Positions 19,567 to 31,116 of a stretch of DNA of 37,220 nt are shown here, piece after piece. The first letter of the stretch is position 1, and every line of letters begins with the position of its first letter. Origin of the DNA: Scedosporium boydii (taxonomy: Eukaryota; Ascomycota; Sordariomycetes; Microascales; Microascaceae); assembly GCA_002221725.1 (NCBI GenBank), contig NJFT01000313.1:1-37220 (forward strand), given 5' to 3'. Under the pieces are notes generated by a model. That model was given only the letters and a program-made list of their open reading frames with translations, had not been told where the DNA came from and searched no databases. The translations under genes were made by a program, and so were the position numbers.

Positions 19567-21635
19567 ATGGCGATCCGAGATCTAGCACTGCTTGGTCTCG
19601 TAGTCTTCTCGGGCCAACTCTCCTCTGCGGCGCGAATAGGTACGTGTTGTTAAAATGCGCTCTTTTAGCATGGGGACTGTGAAGGCAACTTAAAATAAGA
19701 AGGAAGAAGAAGAAAAGACTGCGGTACTGACGTCGCGTTGTTCCAGGTCCACGACATCACTGGCAACGTCCGCTGAATGAGACCTCACCCTCACAAGATG
19801 CCTTGGCCACCCCAAAATCACCCTTACCGCCGCCGTCTGTCGACATTGACGGTAGTGTCGGCACCAACCCCGCGCTATCTTCACAACCAGAGCAGTCGCC
19901 GTCTGCTAAATCTTCCTCGAAGTCCACCGAATCGCCCGACGATAGCACTCCGTACGTCCCCGGTCAACCCTCCTCACAAAAGCCGAATCCGCCTACGATA
20001 GCGCCAGAACCCAGCGACTCTGGGGATGATAATGGGTCGCCAAGCTCGGGCAGTGGGAATGGAGGCAGCCCCTCTGAGTCCTTGGTAAAATCCGATGACG
20101 GCGCTGTATGCACATCTCTTGCGCCAGGAGAAGTCAAGACGGTTTTCTCCATTATATATACAGAAACCGTTACTTGGACCGGAGATCCTGCGGATTATAC
20201 TCCTCCACATCCTACTATCGATGTCCCAACGTATTGCGATTCGGATCGCGGGTCACCTACGACTGTCCCACCAACGATACCGACATCACTAGCTAACGGA
20301 GGCGGCACCGCAGACGACACCTCGCTCTGGAACACAGCCTGTTTAACCGGGTCTAATGGCACGACAACCTGCTTCACGGAGCCTTTCTTCAACCCCTCGT
20401 TTATTTTCAGTAGTCGGGCCCCCACTGCAATCACTCAGCCTGTTAGTGTTACAGCGCCCTTCTACGAGGCTCCGGGTGAAGGTCTTGCGCCTACTTCTAC
20501 CTTCATTGTCACGTCTAAGAACCCCAGCGTCGTCTTTCCCCCTTCACAAACGCCGGATTATGGGGCAGGAAATAGTGTAAATGGAAATGGTAATGATGGA
20601 GGTGGAAAGAACACCCACAAGCCGGCAGATGGTGGTAACCAAACACCGCGACCTCCATATCAGAGCATGCTTGTATCGGATTTGGACAAGCGGGGAATCA
20701 CGATCACGGCCGAACCTACCCGGGTCATTATTGACGACAAGACCCTCTCGAATATTAATCCCACTGCAACGACTACGGTCACGGTAGGCAATGGTGTCTA
20801 CGAAATTAACCCGAGCCAGATTATCCAGCTGGGCGGGAAGACGATCGATCGAGGCCTTGGCGGACAAGGGCTCTACGTAGCGAGCCCGACCTCCGCCGTC
20901 ATCGATGGCCTTTCTATAGTGGTCTCCGGTGGCTCTGCTGTCATCGGTGGCTACACCTACACAATAGGACGGACGGCGGAAACGCAAGTAGTACAAGGCC
21001 GGACGGTCGTTATTAGCCCTAGCGGAATAAGTTTCAAGAATAAAGGGACCGGTATAACATACGAAGCGAAGATACCGGAACCAACGGGAGTCATCGTGGC
21101 TGGCGGGGAACTCATGACGGCGATTGGGAAGTCGGTGGTCGTGTTGATGCAGACGACCATTACGTACGGCGTAGGCGTCGCGCCGCAGACAGAGACCGTC
21201 GACGATGATACTGTCGTGATTGGGCCCTCGGATGTTGTTGTTCACGGCACGACGATAGGAGGTGATCGCCTCGGGGCATCACAGACGAAATATGACATTG
21301 TCGGTGGGGCTACACTCACGCAGATCGGAGCATCCAAGGTGGTGATCAAGGAAACGACTTATACCGTCGGCCCTGGAACGGGGACGACCACGACTTTTGT
21401 GGGCGGCGAGACTATCACCATTGCGCCAGAGGGTATAACGGTGGCTACGTTGACCATACCGTATCCTTTTGGCCCGACAATCGTCACGATGCTTCCGATG
21501 CCCACCGAAACTGCGGCACCATCCGTGGGAGAGGACGAGGAAGATGCGGGAATAATACCCAGGCCGAACTGGACGGCGGGGATCACGGCATTATGCATTG
21601 CGCTTGGCGTCTGGGCTTTGGGATTTGCGATTTGA
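19567..21635 (+). CDS. secreted Ser/Thr-rich repeat protein, probably GPI-anchored
   Basis: Exons 19567-19639 and 19747-21635 encode 653 aa; the 107-nt intron has donor GTACGT. Residues 1-21 form a signal peptide ending near LSSA-A. About 26-110 is low-complexity Ser/Pro/Asp/Gly sequence. A Cys-containing middle region follows. From about 300 to 600 there are imperfect repeats of roughly 30 residues of the form Y-T-V/I-G ... V/T-G-x-T-V/I-x-I-x-P-x-G-I/V, for example TYTIGR, TVVISPSGI, TYTVGP and ETITIAPEGI. Regularly spaced beta-branched and Gly residues suggest stacked beta-strands. The last 19 residues are hydrophobic after a small acidic/Pro stretch and have no cytoplasmic charges, which fits a GPI signal. 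Export to the plasma membrane or cell wall is therefore likely. Adhesin or wall structural roles are inference; I do not recognise a named family. Confidence 0.85.
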
Positions 21636-23488
21636 ACAAAGGGGCAAAAAAAGGTGGAATGGAGCGTTCTTCAGGACATATTCTTCTTTGACTCTTTTCC
21701 TTGCGACACGACACCGGCAAGTTGGCAATGCCTCATCTTGTCAACGGTTCGCCGAGTTGGCCTTTGAAGAGTTGACATCAATAGTCGGGTTTACTTGGCT
21801 GTTTCTTTTGTTTTTCTTTATATATGTTTATGACGACACGATACCCGGGATATCATGGGATTTTCTCGACTCGCCAGGATGGCATTGAATGGATGGGACT
21901 ACTGGTTTCAGATGTTATACGTGGAATACGGAGGACGCAGAAAGGAGCATTTCACGATGTGTCTTCCGTGAATCTCTACGAATCGGCGACTAACATGAAG
22001 CCGAGGACCACTTCCTGGTGGATATATTGGCGAAAGGGGTGTATATTATCTTACATATGGCACGGGGGAGACCGCACAGGAAGGGAAAGGGAGGAGTTAG
22101 ATGAGAGCAGCTCCATCGACACCTCCCTCTAGCCCTTTCTCTTCACGAATTCTTTTCTTTTCCGTTTTGGAATAGGTCGAGCTTTTATGGAACAGGAGCA
22201 CAATTATCAGGTAATCGGCGCAAAAGGCAGGAACTGGAATACGGGAACGAACAATCAAGAAAGTCTTTGGTTTACACCTTCTCCTTGGTTTGTTGGATAT
22301 TGGAGCCAATGGATTGTTTCTACCTCGGTAGATAAAGATACTTAATACAGGCATAAGCTTGATTAAAAAAAAAAAAATATCAATAATCGAATCAAAAGAG
22401 CTTTGCATCATCTTGACAGGGCTGACCGTTGTCGGTCACGAATCTGCAGGGGAAAAGGATTCTGTCCAGCGTAACATCGGCTTCAATGTGAGATCCTTGG
22501 GGCTGAAAACGATCATCGCGGCTCTCCTACGAAGTCAATCCTTCAAACCCTGATTCGCTGATGTTTTCCGGTCGATGGGTACACACTGGCAATCCCCTTT
22601 TCGGGGCAGGTATCCCGAAAGGGAAACAATTTTCGAGCTTCCTAAGCGAAAAACCACGAAGTAATGGTACATCTGCACGTTTGCGTGAGCTTCTTAGGAC
22701 GCCGGTGAAGGAGAAAAGGGAAAGGATAATCTGTCTGTCACCGTTCGCAGGTTCTGATAGGAGAAGCTTTCGCTGAACAGTTGCCGATTCCGAGTTGTTG
22801 TTTCGGGCCGTTTTCTGCCAGTGACCGTTGGAGCGCGTTTGCTTGGTCCAATGTGCTCAGCCCTACCCAGCTCCCAACATGGCTTTTGTGTTCGGATGAC
22901 AGGGGGTTTGATGCGTCTGCCCGATTCCCCCGTTCGTCATCACCCCCAAAGCAAGGGGTACCAGGAGGCCAATTGAGTTTCTCGATCCACCGGAGCCGCA
23001 CAAGGCGAAGCTCATGCAAATGGAGAAGCGTCAGACTACAGGATGCCTCAATTGAGGTCGGGTTTCCACAATCTTTGTAATACAGACTCAGGGCTTTGCC
23101 TCCAGGGACATGGGTCAAGGGGGTTACTTGGACTTTCAGGCGCGACATCACGAGAAGCGCTAGGCACCATATTTCGGGTGTGAGAGATCAAAATGTTGTA
23201 TTAAGATGGCCCCATGAGGGGTGAAGAAGAAGAAACGCGCAAATACAAGAATAAGCGTACGGCTAAAACATGAAAAATAGACTACGACGCGAGTCGCTGC
23301 CAGGTATGTAAGAGAGTCAAGGAGGGAGTTCCCCACTTGGCTAAGAAAGATAATCGCGCCAGACTCAACGGCCAATTAGGCGCATGTGCCCAGCTTGGCA
23401 AGACCTATTAGCTAGGTTCACAGAATCGACTCGCCCTTTGAGTTACGACCCCAAACTCAAGCTTCCTTCCCTACCGAGGTGGCCTCGC
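21636..23488. other. intergenic region between convergent genes
   Basis: It holds the 3' ends of the GPI-protein gene (plus) and the F-box gene (minus). A short A-run lies near 22366. The 137-codon minus-strand frame at 22738-23151 shows no domain and is probably chance. I see no other gene. Confidence 0.55.
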
Positions 23489-26400
23489 TTAGGGAGGTGA
23501 ACCGCCCCTGCTCCCGGCTGCTGGTTTCTTTGACTTCTTGCCCCTTTTCTTGTACGTGATGGGGAAACCAAACTCTCCAGGACTGCTGCTCGTACTGGCT
23601 GGGACCCCGCCAAAGTAGTCATCCACAAAGGGATCACCACTCTCGTAAAAGTCGGCTGAAAAGTCATCCGAGGCCGCGGAGGCTTCCGCCGCGAGGGCAT
23701 CAATGTCCACTTCGCCAGTATTACCTGCCACCGTGCTAAAGGAAGACGACGCGGACTCGAAGCCATCCCCGGTGAACGAACCCGTGTCGCTGGTCGCACG
23801 CCGAATCTCATCCTGGACGAAGGACTCCTCAGACATCATGAGAGCGTAGAGTAACGACTCTTCTTCTGTCAAGTCACCCAACTCGCCGGGGCCAAACTTC
23901 GCTTTCAGCCACTGATTGCGCTCTGATTCTTGGTCGAGATCGTCGAGATCAGCACGATCTAGACCGCCCTTTGACCGCTTCCGGCCTGAAGGATGTGCGG
24001 CCGAGCCATAGGACCAAGATCGAATAAAGGCGCCAAAGGCAACGACGCCACACAACTTTGTCGGGTCCGGATGTAGACAAATGGATGTCGCAGCTGAGTA
24101 TTGGTGGTTTCGGAGTGCTGGGTTGATATGGGCCAGATGGCGAGGTACCCGATTTCCCGATCTCGTGTTGATGGTTCGAATCGCCGCCTTGTTAGCAGAG
24201 AGTGGATCCCACGCCTGGACAAGGCCATCGCTGCCACCATGAACAAGATACAGAGCTGTCAGAGCTAGGGAGGAGACCTCAGGAGAGTCGGTGTGGATGA
24301 GCTTGACCAACGACAGACTCGAACTACTGGGATCTCGGCCATTCCAGATCATTACAGTACCCTTGTCAGTGCCCACTGCCAAGAGCCGGGCTCTGTCGCC
24401 AGGTATCTCGGCATGGTCTGTTGCGGTGCTTGAGGACGCCGAGGCTTTTGAGTTGAGGGCAACAAGGGGGTCCTCGGACAGTGTTGAGAGAGCACAATTG
24501 GACGTGTCCAGCGCTGACGATGTAATTCGAATGAGCGAGTCGCTGCGAAGGGAAGCCGGGGTCGTCGACCAAGTATCGGCCCCAGACACGGGAGATTTTG
24601 CTGAATACTTGGTAGTAGTGCGTGGACCACCTTGTGAGAACGCCCTGGCATACCGTTGGACACGGGCAGGCTGGTCTTTGTCATAACCGCAATCAATTAT
24701 AAAGATGGCCTCACCGGCTTCATTACCATCATCGGCGGCAAAGTCCACCTCTAGTCGCCTTCGCATATCCCAACCTTGATAGGTATCTCGAAAGTGCATT
24801 GGCCGGCGGCTGCTCCATTGACCGATACCAAGCGCCTCACTTTCCCAGGCTTCGGCGCTGAGATTCATGAAGTTGGAGGAAGAGCGAGGCCCTCTGAGGG
24901 CAGGTTCGTCTATCGGGTTGCCATTCTGATCATATTGAGACCGAGGCTTGCGGCGGGTAGACTCTAAAAGATGCCATTCAACGGATCTCCCAGACAACCA
25001 CGCATTCCGAACCATATTCTCTTCGTCCGCGGGACGGCCGACGGGCTCGGGGATGTCCTTGAGGTAAAAAACTTCACCTAGGGCATTGAGGGCAACAGCC
25101 CACACTCGGCCGGCAGCCCGTCGAGCAAATGTGTAGTTCTCGTCGACCTTCAAGGCAATGATGGGGACCCCGGGGCTCAGAGCCCACCGACATGCCATAT
25201 CTCCATCCTGAAACCTTCGACGAGCGGTTTCACGACCCAGAGAATACGACGTCACAATGCCAGTGGTGGATCCGGTCATCATCCCAACCATCGTGTGGGT
25301 CAGCATAGGAACATTGCTATACTTGGCAATCCAGACACTTGAGATGGCTTCGTCCGCCGAGGAAGCAGGTACTTCGGCGAAAGCGGACGCGGGCTGAATG
25401 CCATGATCGACATATCTTGCACGGTGCCCAACACTGGGCCGGAAGTAAGGATATCCTCCCGGAAATCCTTCACCTACAATGAAGCCGTACGTAGGACTAA
25501 CGTCCATGACATTCGGCAATCCCGCTGGGCCTTCCGCAACACCGTACAAGGGCAACGTCGGGAAAAGTTCCTCGACTTGAGCGAGGGTATGGACATCAGA
25601 AAGGCCCCATTTGTCGATTTTGCCTGTCATGGGGTTGCTCATGGAGCCGACGCCAAGATCGGCACCGCCATGGATTGCTTTTGGAGGGCTCTTCTGACTG
25701 GTGAAATCCGCGTAAATGTTGGTTACCACGCAGGGAATCCTCGAGTCATACGTCAAAACAGCATTGAACCTCTTTACGAGACGCCCGGAGCTGTCGACAG
25801 AGCCTGATGGGCGGCCGTTCACAAGGCCGCGAAGGAGCTGGCTGCGCAGGATATATTCACTTTGCCAGGTTGCATTGCCTGTCAAGCGCGTGAAATATCG
25901 CAGATTGCTGGGAGTGACGTCATTTCCTTGGTCCTCCCAGACCGGGTCAAAGTCGTCATCGGCAGCGAGGACCGACGACTTGTTAGAATACAGTCGCTGG
26001 AACGCTATTTTCCAAGCATGAGGGGTCTTGACCAATGTGTAGAACTGCTTCGAGACGAGAGCCATGGCGGCGTAGGAGTCGGGATGCAGGTACGACAGGA
26101 TATGGGTCAAGACCTCTACACAGGGAGAGGTGAGGGACTGGTCAGCAATCGAAACTCACAAGCTAGACCAGCATTGAATTCTCGCTCACCATTTGGGAAA
26201 TCCGTAATCTTGGGCCCGTCAGGGGGGGCGTCGCCGACGCGTTTAATGACTTTGAAGCCTACGCGGCGTCTTGGAGTAGCGACTACGGGAACAAGAGCAT
26301 TCTCATGTTCAGAGACGCGTTGTCCAAGAGCACGACGTTGTCCTCCCGGAGAGCGATCCACAACATTTAGTCTGCGAAGGCGTTCGTTGAAATTCTCGAT

Positions 26401-26613
26401 GTCGATGCCGCCAAGCCATGCTTCGCCAGAAACACCCGAGGCCGCATCAGAGGTAACGGATGGGCTTCGAGGGTTTGGAGAATGCAGCTGGGAAGCTGAG
26501 TCCGGGGTATGATTTGCCTGGAATCCATGATTGGGAGAGGAAGGAGAGGGCGCGCTAGTGCTCCGTGATGATGTCGTCGTCTGGGTTGAAGATTGATGGA
26601 AGACTTGTTGCAT
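23489..26613 (-). CDS. F-box protein with C-terminal UIM (Ufo1-like)
   Basis: Exons 26613-26190 and 26115-23489 encode 1016 aa. The 74-nt intron uses donor GTGAGC and has a TTGCTGAC branch. The nearer GTGAGT donor would create an in-frame stop, and this choice restores FPN-EVLTHILSYL at the F-box start. Residues 1-135 are Ser/Pro/Thr-rich. The F-box is at about 138-185. The middle region contains WD-like strands, including GTDKGTVMIW and GGSDGLVQAWDP. An excellent ubiquitin-interacting motif, EEESLLYALMMSEES, lies near 892-906, and the tail ends with a basic KKRGKKSKK cluster. F-box proteins bring substrates to SCF ubiquitin ligases through Skp1. F-box, WD-like repeats and UIM together resemble yeast Ufo1; orthology is inferred. 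Start: first ATG in the frame, with none nearby upstream. It is transcribed divergently from the eIF2-alpha gene. Confidence 0.85.
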
Positions 26614-27048
26614 GAAGCTGAGAGTCGAACCTCTGCCAAGAATGAGCCGCGTACTGTGCAATCAAGAACTTCTTGCACAGTTGTAGAAGGCGTCGAGGTC
26701 TCTTTAAGGGTGAAGAGAACTGTTAGAGAGAGTGAACAAAGATGAAGGTTGAAGCTTCCGAGCTACAGCTGGGAAGATGCTCCGGGAAAATTTGAATCTA
26801 TAGGAAGTTAGGTTTCCAATGAACCTGAGTTAGGGGGCCGTACGTGCGAGGTCATGTACAATAGTAGGAACCAAGATGATGTTGTGTCAGGTCCAATTCA
26901 GACCTCGCGACGAAGGTTGGAAAATTCCGTCTCAGACGCCTCGGACCGTAATTTAACCGGGAGATGAGATGAACGGAATCAGGAAGGTTCACGTTGAGTC
27001 ATCGTTGCCACGATAATTTGACGCGACAAGTGAACCTGCCGCCGATAT

Positions 27049-27064
27049 TACTTCGTACTTCGTG
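27049..27064. repeat. dispersed motif, one and a half tandem copies
   Basis: TACTTCGTAC at 27049-27058 runs into a second partial unit, TACTTCGTG. It lies between the divergent F-box and eIF2-alpha genes. Confidence 0.75.
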
Positions 27065-27233
27065 CCCACATGCCCCAGTCCTAACGAAACCCTGAACCAT
27101 TGCGAGGAAAAAGATCAAGATGCAACGAATCGCTGCGAAATGCCCCTTTCAGATAATATGTAGTTTTAGATCTATTTTCCTAAGAATTGTAAGACTGCAA
27201 TAGTTCGCGTATTTAGTTGAATGTCTTCTACAT

Positions 27234-27245
27234 GGAAGTACTTCC
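27234..27245. repeat. perfect palindrome GGAAGTACTTCC
   Basis: A 12-bp perfect palindrome that shares the core GAAGTACTTC with the dispersed motif. It is 462 bases upstream of the eIF2-alpha start. Confidence 0.7.
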
Positions 27246-27706
27246 TTGACCAGCTCAAGGGCTAGCACGTGCTGATAAGATAAGATCGAGTCAATCCCAC
27301 AGAGCTGGATATGGCATTCTGCCACCTGCCCACCACTTCATTGCCACTCACCCCACCATTGATGTCGAGTTTCTTGGTTGAAAATTATTTACTAGTAGGC
27401 AAACTCCACGACCATCCCACCCAAATCGACGTAAGGCACCTCACCCCGAACTTCACCCAGGTTTTCTCACCTTCGCCGCTGGTTTCCTATAAAATTCACC
27501 CGTGTACCAAATATTCTTCAGTCCAAATAAAACTTTTCCCAGATTATTCTGATAATATCTGCGACTGTTTCGGCGTATTCGCATCGCGAACTTCAGGCCT
27601 TGCCAACCCTCGCGACCACAGGCATAGCAACCCCGCCTCTTAACCTCTCTATTCTAACCGACCTAACATCAAACGCCCCCGTCGACGTCAACCGACAACC
27701 GCCAAG

Positions 27707-28895
27707 ATGTCTTTAACAAACTGCCGTTTCTACGAGGAGAAATATCCGGAGATCGATAGCTTCGTCATGGTTAATGTGAAGCAGGTATGACAGGCATCAG
27801 CAAACACAAAGACAAACGTCCAATCAAAGCTCCCGTGCCCTAACCACTTGAGATATACAGATCGCCGAGATGGGCGCCTACGTAAAACTCCTCGAGTACG
27901 ACAACATCGATGGCATGATTCTCCTCTCCGAACTTTCGAGGCGACGCATTCGGAGTATCCAGAAGCTCATCCGCGTGGGTCGCAACGAAGTTGTAGTGGT
28001 TCTTCGAGTCGACAAAGAGAAGGGTCTGTGCATCTCACGCCCAGCACTCGGCCAGCCAAGACTGAATTGGCTGCCGCTCGCTCGTCTTTTCCCCCATAGT
28101 ATAGCAGCTGACCGGGATACATTTTGTCACAGGATACATTGATCTTTCCAAGCGCCGAGTCTCCACCGAGGATGTCATAAAATGCGAAGAGCGATACAAC
28201 AAGGGCAAGATGGTGCACTCCATCATGCGCCATGTCGCCGAGAAGACCGAGACCCCCATCGAGGATCTCTACAAGGCCATCGGCTGGCCCCTGAACAAGA
28301 AATATGGCCATGCTATCGATGCCTTCAAGATCTCGATAACGTGAGTACAACAACACAACATTCGAGTGCCTCTTCCGGACGTGTTTGTTAACATCCCCCT
28401 CCTCCACACAGGAACCCCGACGTATGGAATGACATCACCTTCCCCAGCAACGCTGTAAAGGAGGAGCTCTTGTCCTATATTGGAAAGCGCCTTACTCCTC
28501 AACCCACCAAGGTCCGAGCCGACGTCGAGGTTACCTGCTTCGGGTACGATGGAATCGACGCGATCAAGACGGCACTTTCTCAAGCCGAGGCACGCGACAC
28601 CCCCGAGACGCAGGTCAAGGTTCGCCTGGTATCACCGCCTCTATACGTTATGACTAGCACTTGCTTGGACAAGACCGAGGGTATCAAGCGACTGGAGGAG
28701 GCCATCGTCGATGTCCGGACCAGCATCGAGGCTGCGGGAGGAAAGTTGGAGGTGAAGATGGAGCCCAAGGCCGTTACCGAGAGCGACGATGCTGAGCTAC
28801 AAGCGCTCATGGAGAAGAGGGAGAGGGAGAATGCCGAGGTTAGCGGAGATGAGAGTGTCAGCGAAAGCGACGACAATGCGCCTGATGCGATTTAA
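27707..28895 (+). CDS. SUI2: translation initiation factor eIF2 subunit alpha
   Basis: Exons 27707-27784, 27861-28023, 28133-28340 and 28412-28895 encode 310 aa, a normal length for eIF2-alpha. The N-terminal S1 (OB) domain covers about 15-90 and contains [13 protein letters not shown]. Ser52 (Ser51 in mature numbering) is the site phosphorylated by eIF2 kinases such as Gcn2, so the regulatory switch is intact. The [14 protein letters not shown] segment continues across intron 2. The alpha-helical domain and the C-terminal alpha/beta domain follow, and the protein ends with an acidic Ser/Asp/Glu tail. Family knowledge: it is part of the eIF2 ternary complex that delivers initiator Met-tRNA to the 40S subunit. 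Introns are 76, 109 and 71 nt. The start has good context (CCAAGATGTC) and no upstream ATG after the TATA box. Confidence 0.98.
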
Positions 28896-29660
28896 TTCAT
28901 ATCTGGAAAAACTCGAGAGAAGCGAAACGCGTTTGATAGGGGCCACGCCCGAAGTACGGCAGCGGTTCCTGATTCTGTAATGTCCTGGCACCATATACAT
29001 GGGGGGATTGCATGGCCAAAAGGAAAAAGGGGGGGTTATATAACAGGGCAAGCGGTTCGGTTGCGCATGTGCTCACAGCAAGGGGATCGCTGAATGAGGA
29101 AGAATTATGGGGGATCATGTCCTCTGGCATAGCATTGTTCCTGGAGGTTGTCGGCTAAAAGTGCTCTGAATGTTTTGTGGTATGGCGCAGGCCCAGTTTT
29201 TGTTAAAAAAGTCAATGGCGGGTTTCATGGTTATCGTCTTTTCGAACTGGTGTGAGCTAAACTAGCAGAGCATCTTCCGAATAGGTTGTTCAACGGATGC
29301 TTGTCCACTCAGGTTTTAATGTCCGTGACTTGATGGCAGAAGTGGGAGTGTTTCCTCTGAACTTAAGCCACAAAACGCCACAAGTATCCCTTGAATTACG
29401 CACTGTCTCCCCAACAGCTGATTACCCCATCATCCACAGTTAATTCTTCTGTTTACACTATGTGGCACAAAGGTCGGATGTGGCGTGACCTCTTCCTGTA
29501 GGAACTATTGCGGTTGCTCGCAAACTTCAATATTCAAGATAATATTCACGACGGGATCCCAATGCACCGCTAGATCAGGTCCCAAGGCACCTCATGGGTC
29601 GGAACGCTATACCCATATCCCCGAAGGCCATTTTCACCCGAGCCCTAACATAGGTCCTCC
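28896..29660. other. intergenic between eIF2-alpha and IMP2
   Basis: It contains the eIF2-alpha 3' UTR and the IMP2 promoter. Two short upstream ORFs precede IMP2: one of three codons near 29570, and one of 19 codons at 29594-29653. No other gene is seen. Confidence 0.55.
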
Positions 29661-30321
29661 ATGGCAGCGTCGTCGGCATGGAGGAGCCGTGGCCCCTTCC
29701 TCCTGGACTTCTCGCGACGACTCGTGAGCTGGGCGACTTGGATTCCGGTTGCCATTTGCTTTAATGCTTTTGTCGCCGAGGTCACGTTTATAAAGGGAGG
29801 TTCTATGTACCCGTTTCTAAACGGGGACAAGGATTCTACCCTGCGGAGTGACGTTTGCCTCAATTGGAAGCTTTATCCCCACCTCGGCCTCTCGAGGGGC
29901 ATGATAGTCACATTCAAGTATGCTAGATTCCGTTCCAATTTGAGACCATCATTCCACGATGCCCCCTTTCTCTAGTCGATCTATTGGCTAACTCGAACGC
30001 TTCCAATGTCACAGATCGCCCCTCGATCCCGACAAGATTGCAGTGAAGCGGATCGTCGGCCTCGAAGGAGACCTCGTCTGGTCGCGTCATGCGCAACACT
30101 ACGATGCGATACGTGTGCCGAAGGGCCACATATGGGTGGAAGGCGATGCGGGTAACGACCGAGAATCTCTCGATAGCAATGCTTATGGACCCATCTCCGT
30201 TCGACTGGTAACGGGCCGGTTAACGCATATATTATACCCATGGAAGAAGTTTGGAAAGATTAAGTGGTGGGAGTATCGCCTAAGGACGGGGCCGGAATAT
30301 AGGAGGCCGTGGGGACACTGA
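29661..30321 (+). CDS. IMP2: mitochondrial inner membrane protease subunit 2
   Basis: Exons 29661-29917 and 30015-30321 encode 187 aa. A hydrophobic segment at about 22-44 would anchor it in the inner membrane. The signal-peptidase catalytic Ser is Ser48 in GGSMYP, and the general-base Lys is Lys97 in AVKRIVG. Family box sequences LEGD, VEGD and DSNAYGPISVRLVTGR follow; the last is typical of Imp2. Family knowledge: Imp1 and Imp2 form a complex that removes sorting signals from proteins delivered to the intermembrane space. The segment after the Ser is somewhat longer than in yeast, with an insertion before the RGMIV strand. The 97-nt intron restores the FK-SPLDPDK junction. The next gene on the same strand, Mme1-like, is also mitochondrial but has its own 0.8-kb upstream region. 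Confidence 0.95.
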
Positions 30322-31116
30322 GTTGTATTGTTTATGGGTTGGTTATCTTTCTTGATCATGCTCGAATGCTTGTGTGTATATTCAACTGTGGTTATTATAG
30401 ACTGGAAAGGCTCCTACGGTTTGCTTATAGACTAGGACATGTCATGAATCAAAATATGCCCTCCTGCTTTGTGTGAACCCTAGATTCTAAGGCTATATTG
30501 AGTTTCTTTCCCCTTCTCTCTACAGGCTCTGCAGGTGAGGCCTGTTTCTTATTAATCCTCCTCATCAAAGCCGGACTCTTCGGATCCTGGACGTATGAAG
30601 AGGTGGTTTTCTAGAGTGGTCGCAATCATGAACTGCTTATCTGTCATACTCTACTCATACAGGTGGGGAGCTGCGAAATGTATCCCCCCTAATACCTGAT
30701 TTATATTTTAAAATAAGTTCGATCCGCAGATACGGGACAAAATTCATCAATAGATAGTCTCAACTCGCCACTGAGACTGGACCGTAATTGAATTTCCGTC
30801 TCATTCGACTGGTTGAACGGAGCACAGTGCTTCGGGCACGGACCAGTCCGACTCGGGCAACCACGGTCGACACTCGCAGGCGACAATTTTTTTTCCTCCT
30901 TCATCAAATCGTGTGGACTTATCAACGCTCAGTATTCTTACACCTCACGCCCACCCCCAATATCCTGACCGCGACCTCGCCTTCCCAACTGGGCAGCTAG
31001 CCGGTTGCTAGGACGAGACGGCCGCCTCGCGCGTGCCACAGACGATCGTTACTTTTCCAGAAACAAAAACAGCCAAAAAAGGACAACTTTGCCCGCCGTC
31101 CTCCGGACCACCTGCG
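30322..31116. other. intergenic between IMP2 and the carrier gene
   Basis: It holds the IMP2 3' UTR and the promoter and leader of the mitochondrial carrier gene. No ATG is seen in the last roughly 120 bases before the carrier start. No gene is seen. Confidence 0.55.

Larger units (their letters stand above)
26614..27706. promoter_or_regulatory. divergent promoter region, F-box gene and eIF2-alpha gene
   Basis: It is shared upstream sequence for two divergent genes. A TATAAAA box is at 27488-27494, 213 bases before the eIF2-alpha ATG. There is no ATG between the TATA box and that start. Two motif copies are present: TACTTCGTACTTCG at 27049-27062 and the perfect palindrome GGAAGTACTTCC at 27234-27245. 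The 110-codon frame at 27311-27643 overlaps the TATA box and is probably not a gene. Confidence 0.55.

Noticed and set aside
22738..23151. 137-codon minus-strand ORF downstream of the F-box gene
   Set aside because: It shows no domain or conserved motif and lies in the 3' intergenic region.
24160..24190. tRNA-like B-box sequence GGTTCGAATCG
   Set aside because: It lies inside the F-box coding exon and I found no matching A-box or foldable tRNA cloverleaf around it.
26116..26160. Alternative GTGAGT donor for the F-box gene intron (26159)
   Set aside because: Joining it to the same acceptor creates an in-frame TAG; the GTGAGC donor at 26189 keeps the frame and restores a normal F-box start.
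27311..27643. 110-codon plus-strand ORF before eIF2-alpha
   Set aside because: It overlaps the TATA box at 27488 and so is probably mostly outside the transcript; no domain is seen.
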